Shown: positions 22,504 to 30,734 of the stretch, piece by piece
How the letters are laid out: each line of letters opens with the position of its first letter
How positions within the stretch are numbered: the stretch's first letter is position 1
NCBI GenBank assembly: GCA_963205295.1
Contig: CAUJIY010000099.1
Coordinates: forward strand, 1-39,987
Direction: 5' to 3'
Length of the DNA stretch: 39,987 bases
Source: Pseudomonadota bacterium
GTDB lineage: Bacteria; Pseudomonadota; Gammaproteobacteria; Steroidobacterales; GCA-2729495
Notes under the pieces: generated by a model
The model's input: the letters and a program-made list of their open reading frames with translations, nothing else
Told to the model about the DNA's origin: nothing
Databases searched by the model: none
Made by a program: the position numbers and the translations under genes

Positions 22504-23487
22504 ATGTCACCGGATGTCCGCATGCCACCGATACCGAGGCGTCGCGCTGCCGCCTGCACCCTCGTCCTTGCGTTCTGTGCCGGCAGCGCCGGCGCCGAGA
22601 CCCTGCCGCTGGTGCCCGGCTCGGATCTGGTCGGCGCCATCGCCACGGTCCGCACGACCTACGACGACACCCTGACCGACATCGCCCGGCGTGCCAGCCT
22701 GGGTTACGAGGACATGGTGCGCGCCAACCCAGGCGTCGACCCATGGTTGCCCGGCCAGGGCACCGAGGTGGTGTTGCCGACGCGTTTCGTGCTGCCCGAC
22801 GGGTTCCGCGAGGGCCTGGTCGTCAACCTGCCCGAGTACCGGCTGTATTACTTCATGCGGGTCGGCGGCCAGCCGGCGGTGGTGACCTTCCCGATCAGCA
22901 TCGGCCGGATGGACTGGGAGACACCGCTGGGCCGTCACCGCATCACCACCAAGCAGGTGCGGCCGACCTGGTATCCGCCGGAGAGCATCCGCGCCGAGCA
23001 TGCCGCCGACGGCGACATCCTGCCGAAGTCCATCCCACCGGGGCCGCAGAACCCGCTCGGCGACTACGCCATGCGGCTGAGCAAGGCCGGTTACCTCATC
23101 CACGGCACCAACAAGCCGGTCGGCATCGGCATGCAGGTGACGCACGGCTGCATCCGCATGTACCCGGAGGACATCGCCTGGTTGTTCCCGCAGGTGCCGG
23201 TCGGCGCCGCGATCGAGATCATCAACGAGCCGTACAAGTTCGGCTGGGCGGCCGACGGGCTGTACCTCGAAGTGCATCCGCACCTCGAGGGCGACGAGCG
23301 CGCCGATGCCGACGGCTCGGGCATGACGCAGGTGATGCAGCAGTATGTGCGCGCCACCAACGGGCGGCCCGCACAGGTCGACTGGGCGCTGGTGGAGGAA
23401 GCCTACCGCGCCAAGCTCGGCATTCCGGTGCGCGTCGGAACCGATGCGTCGGTCGCAGGCCCGGTATCCGCGGCAGCGGCCCTGTAG
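22504..23487 (+). CDS. L,D-transpeptidase (YkuD family, ErfK/YbiS type)
   Basis: A 327-residue periplasmic transpeptidase. A signal peptide (RRRAAACTLVLAFCAGSAGA) is followed by a LysM-like module (YDDTLTDIARRASLGYEDMVRANPGVDPWLPG, positions about 22660-22758) and the YkuD domain from GLVVNLPEYRLYYF. The active site is HGTNKPVGIGMQVTHGC, with His200, His214 and nucleophile Cys216. These enzymes make 3-3 peptidoglycan cross-links, or, in the ErfK/YbiS/YcfS subgroup that shares this LysM-YkuD layout, attach Braun lipoprotein to peptidoglycan. The gene converges on a small Lys-ending lipoprotein gene, which favours the latter role. The stop TAG lies inside a palindromic repeat. The start is chosen for the signal peptide; 22522 is a later alternative. 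Confidence 0.9.
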   Translation: MSPDVRMPPIPRRRAAACTLVLAFCAGSAGAETLPLVPGSDLVGAIATVRTTYDDTLTDIARRASLGYEDMVRANPGVDPWLPGQGTEVVLPTRFVLPDGFREGLVVNLPEYRLYYFMRVGGQPAVVTFPISIGRMDWETPLGRHRITTKQVRPTWYPPESIRAEHAADGDILPKSIPPGPQNPLGDYAMRLSKAGYLIHGTNKPVGIGMQVTHGCIRMYPEDIAWLFPQVPVGAAIEIINEPYKFGWAADGLYLEVHPHLEGDERADADGSGMTQVMQQYVRATNGRPAQVDWALVEEAYRAKLGIPVRVGTDASVAGPVSAAAAL

Positions 23488-23505
23488 GAGCGGCGCCAGC
23501 CGCGA
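23482..23505 (+). repeat. REP-like palindrome overlapping the transpeptidase stop codon
   Basis: A 24-bp element reading CTGTAGGAGCGGCGCC and ending AGCCGCGA, one base different from the copies near infA. Its internal arms GCGGC and GCCGC pair around GCCA. The TAG at 23485-23487 inside it ends the L,D-transpeptidase. Confidence 0.8.
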
Positions 23506-23555
23506 ATATTCCCCCCGTCAGACTATTCAGGCACCGTCGTCACCCGCAAGACCAA

Positions 23556-23590
23556 AGAAAAAGGCCGCAGCTCGCGCTGCGGCCTTTCGT
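23556..23590 (-). terminator. bidirectional Rho-independent terminator
   Basis: Arms AGGCCGCAGC and GCTGCGGCCT close a four-base loop. On the minus strand the stem is followed by TTTTTCTTT, a strong terminator for the small lipoprotein gene. On the plus strand it is followed only by TTTCG, so it should also help end the L,D-transpeptidase transcript. Confidence 0.85.
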
Positions 23591-23624
23591 CCGATGACGC
23601 CGGGCGTATCGGCGCGTGCCAGCC

Positions 23625-23936
23625 TTACTTGGCCTGGCTGCGCTTGAACGCGCGGTCGATCTTCTCGTTGGTGGCGTCGCAGCAGGCCTGGCTCTGGTTG
23701 GCCGCATTCAGGGCCTGGTTGGCCGTGCTCTGCGCACCGGAAGCCTTCTGGGCAGCCTCGGAGGAGGAGGCGCTGGCGGCATCGGCGGCGGACTTGGCAG
23801 CCGCGACATCCTGTACCAGCTGGTCGACCTTGGCATTCAGGGCCTCGTAGTCCTTCTTCGAGACGCCGGCGCAGCCGGCCGCCATCATCACCGCCAGGGC
23901 GGCGACGCCAGCCTTGATTGCAAGCTTCGTGTTCAT
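23625..23936 (-). CDS. Lpp/OprI-like alanine-zipper outer-membrane lipoprotein
   Basis: A 103-residue precursor. The signal ends MAAGC with lipid-modified Cys22, giving a mature part of 82 residues. The mature protein is one Ala-rich heptad helix (YEALNAKVDQLVQDVAAAKSAADAA..., then ANQALNAANQ), as in Lpp and OprI trimers. It ends in lysine (FKRSQAK), the residue that joins Braun-type lipoproteins to peptidoglycan. Unusually, adjacent Cys85-Cys86 sit near the C-terminal end of the helix. The ATG at 23936 has GAGGA six bases upstream; an adjacent GTG one codon earlier is less well placed. It probably stabilises the outer membrane-peptidoglycan connection. Covalent attachment is inferred from the terminal lysine and the neighbouring L,D-transpeptidase. 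Confidence 0.87.
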   Translation of the reverse strand: MNTKLAIKAGVAALAVMMAAGCAGVSKKDYEALNAKVDQLVQDVAAAKSAADAASASSSEAAQKASGAQSTANQALNAANQSQACCDATNEKIDRAFKRSQAK

Positions 23937-24275
23937 CACAAGTCCTCAGAGTTAGGTTGGTTTTGACTTCAGGGAGTGCGGCGGATACCGCGCCAGAAAC
24001 GCAGGACGAGGCCTGAAATCAAGCCTCTACCCAAAGCGGGCGTAATGATGAACGAATCCACCAGGCTTCGCAAATCCGCACCGGCGGCTGGAGCGGGCGC
24101 TGACCAGCACCACACCATCGCGAGGTGACGCTTCAGGCTGCACCACTGTCGCAGTGCCTGCGCGGCCGTTGCGGTGGACTGGCCTGGTGGCGCGACGGAG
24201 AGCGCCGGCCACGGGGCGGGGCGCGTCGTTCCCGGCCGCGGACGATCCGGAGATCCGGTGCTGGCGCGGACAGGC
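23937..24275. other. intergenic region without recognised gene
   Basis: This stretch lies between the divergent lipoprotein gene and the lexA promoter. It must hold the promoter of the minus-strand lipoprotein gene, but I could not single out a convincing -35/-10 pair. No open frame here has a ribosome site plus recognisable protein features, and I see no RNA gene. Confidence 0.5.
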
Positions 24276-24303
24276 TTGCACGATGAGCGAGACTGTAGAT
24301 AAT
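24276..24303 (+). promoter_or_regulatory. lexA-imuABC promoter
   Basis: TTGCAC (24276-24281), a 16-base spacer and GATAAT (24298-24303). The -10 box lies inside the first LexA operator, so repressor binding would directly block RNA polymerase. Confidence 0.7.
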
Positions 24304-24308
24304 CACAG
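24293..24308 (+). promoter_or_regulatory. LexA operator (SOS box 1)
   Basis: CTGTAGATAATCACAG fits CTG-N10-CAG exactly, with the extended TACTGT...ACAGTA flanks matching the E. coli consensus at nearly all positions. It covers the -10 element. Confidence 0.88.
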
Positions 24309-24310
24309 TA

Positions 24311-24326
24311 GTGGATGTATCTACAG
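24311..24326 (+). promoter_or_regulatory. LexA operator (SOS box 2, one mismatch)
   Basis: GTGGATGTATCTACAG is a CTG-N10-CAG box with one mismatch in the left arm, centred 18 bp from box 1. The spacing puts both sites on nearly the same helix face, allowing side-by-side dimers. Its right end overlaps the AGGAG ribosome site of lexA. Confidence 0.7.
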
Positions 24327-24337
24327 GAGCCCTCAAA

Positions 24338-24949
24338 ATGGCGGACCTCACCTCCCGGCAATCCGAGATTTTTTCTTTCATTCAATCGTTTATCGATGAA
24401 AACGGCATGCCTCCGACGCGTGCCGAGATCGCCCGGGCGCTCGGTTTCCGTTCCGCCAACGCCGCCGAAGAGCACCTGCGGGCCCTGCAGCGCAAGGGCG
24501 TGATCGAACTGCTGCCGGGCGCCTCGCGCGGCATCCAGCTGCGCGGCGCGCTGCGCGAGCAGGACATGTTGCCGCTCGTGGGCCGTGTCGCGGCAGGTCA
24601 TCCGATCCTGGCGCAGGAGAACATCGAGCAGCACTACCGCCTCGACAGCACGCTGTTCAGTCCCCGGCCGCATTACCTGCTGCGCGTGCAGGGCATGAGC
24701 ATGAAGGGTGCCGGCATCTTCGACGGCGACCTCGTCGCCGTATGTCGCACGCCCGAAGTGCGCAACGGCCAGGTGGTGGTGGCGCGCCTCGAGGAGGAAG
24801 TCACGGTCAAGCGCTACCGCCAGGAAGGTCCCGTCGTCTGGCTGCTGCCGGAGAACCCGGACTTCGAACCCATCCGCGTCGACCTGCAGGAAGACCCGAT
24901 GGTGATCGAAGGCGTGGTCGTCGGCGTGCTGCGCAACCGGCTGTCGTGA
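24338..24949 (+). CDS. lexA: LexA repressor
   Basis: A 203-residue SOS repressor, close to E. coli LexA (202). The winged-helix DNA-binding domain has [25 protein letters not shown]-type recognition sequence (positions about 24410-24487). The self-cleavage site is Ala86-Gly87 in VGRVAAGHP, the nucleophile is Ser121 in GMSMKGAGI, and the general base is Lys158 in EVTVKRY; each is two residues beyond the E. coli position. The ATG at 24338 follows AGGAG by eight bases. RecA-stimulated cleavage would derepress this gene and the three downstream. Being first in the imuABC operon under two LexA boxes makes the cassette self-regulated. Confidence 0.97.
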   Translation: MADLTSRQSEIFSFIQSFIDENGMPPTRAEIARALGFRSANAAEEHLRALQRKGVIELLPGASRGIQLRGALREQDMLPLVGRVAAGHPILAQENIEQHYRLDSTLFSPRPHYLLRVQGMSMKGAGIFDGDLVAVCRTPEVRNGQVVVARLEEEVTVKRYRQEGPVVWLLPENPDFEPIRVDLQEDPMVIEGVVVGVLRNRLS

Positions 24950-24973
24950 GCCGGCGCGGCGCGGGGCATCGTC

Positions 24974-25630
24974 ATGGTGGTGCGCGAGCGGATCGAGCAG
25001 CTGTTGCGCGACCCACGCATCTGGCCGGCACGGGGCACGGCGTGCGCAGCCCGCGCCGTGGTGGTGACGGGCTGGCCATCGCTCGATCGTGCCCTCGGCG
25101 GTGGCTGGCCGCTCGGCCAGCTGACCGAGCTGCTGGTCGACGGCAGCGGTGCCGGCGAGTTCACGCTGCTGCTGCCGGCACTCGCGCGCCTGCTGCAGCC
25201 GTCGCCCGACGGCACGGAGCCGGGCGGCTGGGCCGCGCTCGTCGCGCCACCCCACGTGCCTTACGCGCCGGCCCTGCGCCGCGCCGGCGTCGATCTGGCG
25301 CGGCTGCTGGTCGTGCAGGCGCGGCGTGAGCCCGACGTGCTCTGGGCGATGGAGCAGGCTCTGCGCCCGCGCAGCTGTGCCGCCGTCGTCGGCTGGTCGC
25401 AGGCGGCAGGCAGCAGTGCGCTGCGCCGCCTGCAGCTGGCGGCGGAGGAGAGCGGCGCCTGGGTGGTGCTGCTGCGCCCGGCGCACCGGCAGCGGCAACG
25501 CTCTCCGGCGCCGCTGCGCATCGGGCTGCGGCGCGGGCTGCAGGGCCAGCGGCTGGACCTGCACGTCATCCGGCGCCGGGGCGGGGTGCCGGTGACGACC
25601 GGCGTGGATGTCGATGGCGGAGCAGCGTGA
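24974..25630 (+). CDS. imuA: ImuA, SOS mutagenesis accessory protein (SulA/RecA-like)
   Basis: A 218-residue protein matching ImuA of the lexA-imuA-imuB-dnaE2 cassettes. It has the RecA-like opening LDRALGGGWPLGQLTELLVDGSGAGEFTLLLPAL (positions about 25084-25185), with a degenerate P-loop (GSGAGEFT, no Lys-Thr), so ATP hydrolysis is doubtful. Then come the strand WAALVAPPHVPYAPAL and the C-terminal arginine-rich block RHRQRQRS-like to LRIGLRRG. In other bacteria ImuA-type proteins assist ImuB and DnaE2 in damage-induced mutagenesis. The ATG lies 24 bp after the lexA stop, and the gene ends 6 bp before the imuB start. Confidence 0.9.
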   Translation: MVVRERIEQLLRDPRIWPARGTACAARAVVVTGWPSLDRALGGGWPLGQLTELLVDGSGAGEFTLLLPALARLLQPSPDGTEPGGWAALVAPPHVPYAPALRRAGVDLARLLVVQARREPDVLWAMEQALRPRSCAAVVGWSQAAGSSALRRLQLAAEESGAWVVLLRPAHRQRQRSPAPLRIGLRRGLQGQRLDLHVIRRRGGVPVTTGVDVDGGAA

Positions 25631-25636
25631 GGCTGC

Positions 25637-27181
25637 GTGGCGCCGGTATCGCACAACCTGCCGCTGCCTTTCGCGGCGACGCCACTGCCGGCCAGGCCGC
25701 CATCGGCCGGCACAACGGGCGGGGCGGCACTGGCCGCCGTGTCCGGTACGCGCCTGTGGCTGTGCCTGCAGCTGCCCGAGTTGCCGCTGGAGGTGATGGC
25801 GCCGGGTGAGGCGCCGCAGGCCATCCTCACCGGGACGCGACACCAGGCGGTCGTCCTGCACTGTGACGAAGCCGCGGCACGTTGTGGTGTATGCCCGGGG
25901 ATGAGCACCAATGCCGCACTGGCACTGGTACCCGGCCTGGCGCTGCACGAGCGCGCGCCCGGGCGCGAGCGTGCCGCACTCGAAGGGCTGGCCACGGTGG
26001 CGCTCGGCTTCACGCCGCAGCTCGCCCTGGAGAGCGATGCACTGCTGCTCGAGATCGCCGCCAGCCTGCCGTTGTTCGGCGGTGTCGCGGCGCTGCGTGC
26101 AGCGGCGGTCGCCGCGGTCGAGGCGCGGGGCCACCAGGTGCGTGCCGCGATGGCGCCGACGGCACGCGCCGCGCTGTGGCTCGCCCGCCTCGGCCACGCG
26201 GCGCCGGTCACGGAGCCGGCGCGGCTGGCGGGAGCTCTGGCCGGGTTGCCGGTCGCCGGTCTCGGCTGGCCGGCCGGGGTGCAGCAGTCCCTGCGCCGGC
26301 TCGGCGTGACGCGACTCGGCGAGTGCCTGCGCCTGCCGCGCGACGGGCTCGCGCGACGCATCGGCACCACCTGCCTGCAGGAACTCGACGAGGCCCTGGG
26401 CCGGGTTCCCGAAGTGCGTCCGGTGTGGCGCGACGGGGTGCACTGGCGCGACGAACTGGAACTGCCGGCTGCGACCTGCGCGGCAGACGGGCTGCTCGAG
26501 GCTCTGCGCGTGCTGCTCGACAGGCTCACGATCCGGCTGCGGGCACGCCAGTCGGGTGCCACCGTGCTGCAGCTCGGGCTGCGGCACCGCAGACAGCCGG
26601 CCACGGCGCTGCGCATCGGTCTGCTGCAGCCGAGTGCCGACCCGGCGCGGCTGGCCGATCTCGCCGGGCTGTACCTGTCGGCGACCCGGCTGCCGGCACC
26701 GGTCGAGGCCATCGTGCTCGAGGCGGGGATCGCTGCCGCTGGCACGGCGGTGGCCCTGCCCGGGCTCGGGTACGACCGGGGCGAGCGCGTGGCCGGTCTC
26801 ATCGAGCGGCTGCGCCTGCGGCTCGGCCTGCACGCGGTGCACGGCCTGGCGGCCGCACCGGAGCATCGGCCGGAACATGCCTGGCAGGTCACGCCGGTGC
26901 CGTGTACCACCCGGGGCGCCACGAACGAGCCGCTGCCCGGCAAGCCGCGCCCGCTGTGGCTGCTGGCGCAGCCGGCCGCGCTCGATGTGCGCGCCGGTGC
27001 ACCGCTGTTCGAGGGGTTGCTCACGCTCGAGCGTGGACCCGAGCGTATCGAGAGCGGCTGGTGGGACGGGCACGACGTACGTCGCGACTACTACGTCGCC
27101 CGCAACCGCCGTGGCCTGCGCGCCTGGGTCTTCCGGGATTGCCGTGCGGGGGGCTGGTACCTGCACGGCCTGTTCGGCTGA
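25637..27181 (+). CDS. imuB: ImuB, catalytically degenerate Y-family polymerase-like protein
   Basis: A 514-residue Y-family DNA polymerase homolog of the ImuB type. Its first motif reads [15 protein letters not shown] where active polymerases carry the metal-binding aspartate. The second reads [18 protein letters not shown], lining up by eye with the SxDE motif but lacking the Asp-Glu pair. It should therefore be a scaffold rather than a polymerase. Helix-hairpin-helix-like [24 protein letters not shown] and the little-finger region are retained, and the C-terminal half has the ImuB-typical [12 protein letters not shown] and GWYLHGLFG end. Known ImuB bridges DnaE2 to the beta clamp. GTG at 25637 is the only suitable in-frame start close to imuA. 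Confidence 0.9.
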   Translation: MAPVSHNLPLPFAATPLPARPPSAGTTGGAALAAVSGTRLWLCLQLPELPLEVMAPGEAPQAILTGTRHQAVVLHCDEAAARCGVCPGMSTNAALALVPGLALHERAPGRERAALEGLATVALGFTPQLALESDALLLEIAASLPLFGGVAALRAAAVAAVEARGHQVRAAMAPTARAALWLARLGHAAPVTEPARLAGALAGLPVAGLGWPAGVQQSLRRLGVTRLGECLRLPRDGLARRIGTTCLQELDEALGRVPEVRPVWRDGVHWRDELELPAATCAADGLLEALRVLLDRLTIRLRARQSGATVLQLGLRHRRQPATALRIGLLQPSADPARLADLAGLYLSATRLPAPVEAIVLEAGIAAAGTAVALPGLGYDRGERVAGLIERLRLRLGLHAVHGLAAAPEHRPEHAWQVTPVPCTTRGATNEPLPGKPRPLWLLAQPAALDVRAGAPLFEGLLTLERGPERIESGWWDGHDVRRDYYVARNRRGLRAWVFRDCRAGGWYLHGLFG

Positions 27182-27228
27182 CGCGCGCCGTCCGGGCGCG
27201 CGCCAGCACCCGCAGTGGGACGCATGCC

Positions 27229-30200
27229 GTGGCCGGGTCGCCTTACGCCGAGCTGCACTGCCTCAGCAACTTCACTTTCCTGCGCGGTGCCTCGCATCCG
27301 GCCGAGCTGGTGCAGCGTGCGCACGCGCTCGGCTACGCTGCGTTGGCCATCACCGACGAGTGTTCGGTGTCGGGCATCGTGCGCGCGCACGTCGCCGCGC
27401 GGGCCTGCGGGCTGCCACTCATCGTCGGCGCCGAGTTCCGGCTGGACGATGGCCTGCTCCTGGTGCTGCTCGCCGCGAGCCGCGACGGCTATGGCGGGCT
27501 GTGCGAGCTCATCGCCCGCGGCCGGCGCGCTGCGCCGAAGGGCGGCTACCGCCTGGAGCGTGCCGACTTCACCCGCGGGCTCGACGGCTGTCTCGCCATC
27601 TGGATCCCCACGCCCGGCGGTGCCGCGCCGGCGGATGCGGCCTGGGTGCGCGACTGCTTTCCGGACCGTGCCTGGCTCGGCGTCACGCTGCTCACCGGTG
27701 GCGACGACGTCACCTGGCTCGCCGGACTGTGCTCACTCGCGGCAACGGTGGGGCTGCCGGCGGTGGCGGTGGGCGGGGCATACATGCACGTGCGCGGCCG
27801 GCGCGCGCTGCAGGACACACTCACCGCCATCCGCCTGCGCACCACGCTCGCCGCGGCTGGCGACCGGCTCGAGCCCAACGGCGAGCGCCACCTGCGCAGC
27901 CGCGCGGTGCTCGCGCAGCTGTACCCGCCAGCGCTGCTGCAGGAGACGCTCGCGATCGCCGGTCGCGTGCGCTTCGACCTCGGGGAGTTGCGCTACGAGT
28001 ACCCACGGGAGGTCGTCCCGGACGGGCATAGCCCGGCCAGTTACCTGCGTCTGCTGACGGTGCAGGGCATGCGCCGGCGCTGGCCGGGCGGGACCCCGGA
28101 GCGCGTCCGTGCCCAGGTCGAGCACGAACTCGCGCTCATCGCCGAACTGCGTTACGAGCCGTTCTTCCTCACCGTGTACGACGTGGTGCGCCACGCCCGC
28201 GAGCGCGGCATCCTCTGCCAGGGCCGTGGCTCGGCCGCCAACTCGGCCGTGTGCTTCTGCCTCGGTATCACCGAGGTCGATCCGGCGCGCCTGTCGCTGC
28301 TGGTGGAGCGGTTCATCTCGCGCGAGCGCAACGAACCGCCGGACATCGACGTCGACTTCGAGCACGAGCGGCGCGAGGAGGTGATCCAGTACCTCTATGC
28401 CCGCTACGGGCGTGAACGCGCTGCACTCACGGCGGTGGTGGTCAGCTACTGCCCGCGCAGCGCGTTGCGCGACGTGGGTCGCGCGCTCGGCCTGTCGGGC
28501 CTGCAGCTCGGGCGGCTCGCCGGGGCGATGCAGTGGTGGGATGGCCGGCGCATCGCCGACGAGCGCCTCGTCGAGGCCGGCCTCGACCCGGCGAGCCCCG
28601 TGGTGCGTCGCCTGGCGCTGCTCGCCCGCGAACTCATCGGCTTCCCGCGCCACCTTTCCCAGCACGTCGGCGGCTTCGTCATCGCGGCGGGTCCGCTTGC
28701 CCGGCTGGTGCCGGTGGAGAACGCGGCGATGCCCGGGCGCACCGTCATCCAGTGGGACAAGGACGATCTCGACGACCTCGGCATCATCAAGGTCGACGTG
28801 CTCGGCCTCGGCATGCTCACGGCGATCCGCCGTGCGCTGGCACTGGTCAACGCCTGGCGTGGCAGTGCGCTCACGCTCGCCACGGTGCCGGCCGAGGACC
28901 CGGCGGTGTACGACATGATCGGGCGCGCCGATACCATGGGCGTGTTCCAGATCGAGTCACGCGCGCAGATGGCGATGCTGCCGCGCCTGCGGCCACGCTG
29001 CTACTACGATCTCGTCATCGAGGTCGCCATCATCCGTCCCGGGCCGATCCAGGGCGACATGGTGCATCCCTACCTGCGCCGGCGCAGCGGTGCGGAGCCG
29101 GTCGCCTACCCGAGCCCCGAGGTGCGTCATGTGCTCGAACGCACGCTCGGCGTGCCGATCTTCCAGGAGCAGGTGATGCAGCTCGCCGTGGTGGCAGCCG
29201 GTTTCACCCCCGGGGAGGCTGACCAGCTGCGCCGGGCCATGGCGGCGTGGCGCCGGCGCGGCGGGCTCGAGCCGTTCGAGCGCCGGCTGCTCGACGGCAT
29301 GCACGCGCGCGGCTACGCGCCGGAATTCGCACAGCAGGTCTTCCGCCAGATCCTCGGCTTCGGCGAGTACGGCTTTCCCGAATCGCATGCGGCGAGTTTC
29401 GCGCTGCTGGTGTACGTCTCCGCCTGGCTGAAGTGCCACGAGCCCGCGGCCTTCACCTGCGCCCTGCTGAACAGCCAGCCGATGGGCTTCTACGCTCCCG
29501 CCCAGCTGGTGCAGGACGCGCGCCGCCACGGTGTGGCCGTGCGCCCGGTCGAGGTTGCGATGAGTCGCTGGGACTGCAGCCTGGAGGCGGCAGCCGGCAG
29601 CGCGCCGGCGCTGCGGCTTGGCCTGCGCCTGGTGCGTGGCCTGCCGGCGGCAGCAGCCGGGCGGCTCGTCGCCGCACGGGACGCAGCGCCGTTCACCAGC
29701 ATCGACGACCTCGCCGCGCGCGCCCGCCTCGATGCGCACGAACTCGGTGCGCTCGCCGCTGCCGGTGCTCTCGCCGGCCTCGCCGGCCACCGCCACCAGG
29801 CTGCCTGGCAGGTGCTCGGTGTCGAGCCGCCGCTGCCGCTGCTCGGGCCGGCGGGCATCGCCGAGGGCATCCCGATGCTGCGCAGCCCGACCGAGGGCGA
29901 GGACATCGTCGCCGACTACCGTCACCTTGGCCTCACGCTCGGCCGCCACCCGCTGGCGCTACTGCGCGGGAAGCTGCGCCGCGCAGCCGTGCGCAGCGCC
30001 GCCGACATCCAGGAGCTGGCGCCGGGCAGCCTGGTGCAGGCCGCCGGCCTGGTCATCACGCGCCAGCGGCCCGGTACGGCGAGTGGCGTGGTGTTCGTGA
30101 CGCTCGAGGACGAGACCGGGCAGGTGAACCTGATCGTGTGGCAGGCCGTGGCCGAACGGCAGCGGCGCACGTTGCTGCAGGCGCGGCTGATGGGAGCCTG

Positions 30201-30309
30201 GGGGACCGTGCAGCGCGAGGGCGACGTGCTGCACCTGATCGCCGGGCGGCTGGTGGATTACAGCGGCTGGCTCGGCACGCTCGCGGCCCGCAGCCGCGAC
30301 TTTCACTGA
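27229..30309 (+). CDS. dnaE2: error-prone DNA polymerase DnaE2 (ImuC)
   Basis: A 1026-residue C-family polymerase alpha subunit. The PHP domain begins [19 protein letters not shown], the DnaE2 hallmark. The palm carries the catalytic PDIDVDF (after SRERNEP), then [19 protein letters not shown], and ends with an OB-fold ([18 protein letters not shown]). It performs SOS-induced translesion synthesis with ImuA and ImuB. The GTG at 27229 gives the expected N-terminus and length; the open frame continues far upstream across imuB but has no family similarity there. The gap to imuB is 47 bp. It converges with a small minus-strand gene. Confidence 0.95.
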   Translation: MAGSPYAELHCLSNFTFLRGASHPAELVQRAHALGYAALAITDECSVSGIVRAHVAARACGLPLIVGAEFRLDDGLLLVLLAASRDGYGGLCELIARGRRAAPKGGYRLERADFTRGLDGCLAIWIPTPGGAAPADAAWVRDCFPDRAWLGVTLLTGGDDVTWLAGLCSLAATVGLPAVAVGGAYMHVRGRRALQDTLTAIRLRTTLAAAGDRLEPNGERHLRSRAVLAQLYPPALLQETLAIAGRVRFDLGELRYEYPREVVPDGHSPASYLRLLTVQGMRRRWPGGTPERVRAQVEHELALIAELRYEPFFLTVYDVVRHARERGILCQGRGSAANSAVCFCLGITEVDPARLSLLVERFISRERNEPPDIDVDFEHERREEVIQYLYARYGRERAALTAVVVSYCPRSALRDVGRALGLSGLQLGRLAGAMQWWDGRRIADERLVEAGLDPASPVVRRLALLARELIGFPRHLSQHVGGFVIAAGPLARLVPVENAAMPGRTVIQWDKDDLDDLGIIKVDVLGLGMLTAIRRALALVNAWRGSALTLATVPAEDPAVYDMIGRADTMGVFQIESRAQMAMLPRLRPRCYYDLVIEVAIIRPGPIQGDMVHPYLRRRSGAEPVAYPSPEVRHVLERTLGVPIFQEQVMQLAVVAAGFTPGEADQLRRAMAAWRRRGGLEPFERRLLDGMHARGYAPEFAQQVFRQILGFGEYGFPESHAASFALLVYVSAWLKCHEPAAFTCALLNSQPMGFYAPAQLVQDARRHGVAVRPVEVAMSRWDCSLEAAAGSAPALRLGLRLVRGLPAAAAGRLVAARDAAPFTSIDDLAARARLDAHELGALAAAGALAGLAGHRHQAAWQVLGVEPPLPLLGPAGIAEGIPMLRSPTEGEDIVADYRHLGLTLGRHPLALLRGKLRRAAVRSAADIQELAPGSLVQAAGLVITRQRPGTASGVVFVTLEDETGQVNLIVWQAVAERQRRTLLQARLMGAWGTVQREGDVLHLIAGRLVDYSGWLGTLAARSRDFH

Positions 30310-30354
30310 CGCCGTCGGCCGGCGAAGTTTGCGATCCGCAGCTGCGCGTCCAGC

Positions 30355-30642
30355 TCACTCCTCGATGTCGAAGTCATCGAGGTCCATGATCTCCCGCTGC
30401 ACGCGCTTCTCCTCGAGGATGTCCTCGATCTTGCGCCGTGCCGAGCCGTCGGCCGCGGCGCTGGTCTTCGACTCGGACTCGATCTGTGCAATCAGGTCCT
30501 CGACGTTGACCTCGACGGAGATGTCGCCGACGTTGTCCGTCGGCGCCGGTGCAGCCGCGGTTTCGGCCTCCGGTTCTTCGGCGGCTTCCGGCTCCGGCTC
30601 ACTCGGGGGCGGCTTGTTGGAGGCTGACGACTTGCGGGCCAC
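30355..30642 (-). CDS. small acidic protein of unknown function
   Basis: A 95-residue acidic, low-complexity protein: a Pro/Glu/Ala-rich N-terminal half, a short Val/Ile segment (GDISVEVNVEDLIAQIESE), a charged helix (RRKIEDILEEKRVQREI) and an acidic end DLDDFDIEE. It has no signal peptide, membrane segment or cysteine. It starts with GTG at 30642 behind a good promoter. I do not recognise the family. It lies where gspG would be expected after gspF, but it does not resemble a pseudopilin. Confidence 0.6.
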   Translation of the reverse strand: MARKSSASNKPPPSEPEPEAAEEPEAETAAAPAPTDNVGDISVEVNVEDLIAQIESESKTSAAADGSARRKIEDILEEKRVQREIMDLDDFDIEE

Positions 30643-30677
30643 AGCGTTGCGTATCCAGCTCTGCGGGAATTGGCGGC

Positions 30678-30706
30678 TATATAATCGGAATTCACAGGCT
30701 TGGCAA
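30678..30706 (-). promoter_or_regulatory. sigma-70-type promoter for the small acidic protein gene
   Basis: On the minus strand TTGCCA (30706-30701), a 17-base spacer and TATATA (30683-30678). The start site would be near 30671, giving a leader of about 29 bases before the GTG. A TATAAT on the plus strand at 30680-30685 overlaps it, but has no downstream gene. Confidence 0.65.
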
Positions 30707-30734
30707 TAGCCTGCCCTGCGGCCCGGTGCGTGCG

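Noticed and set aside
24027-24281. 84-codon minus-strand open frame upstream of lexA
   Set aside because: It has no ribosome site, the composition is random-looking, and it overlaps the lexA promoter region.
25882-27228. Open frame extending dnaE2 upstream across imuB
   Set aside because: The translated extension is arginine/alanine-rich frame-shadow sequence. imuB in the overlapping frame matches its family, and dnaE2 similarity begins only after 27229.
30680-30685. Plus-strand TATAAT as a promoter
   Set aside because: There is no gene on that strand downstream until clpS. The same bases form the better-supported minus-strand -10.
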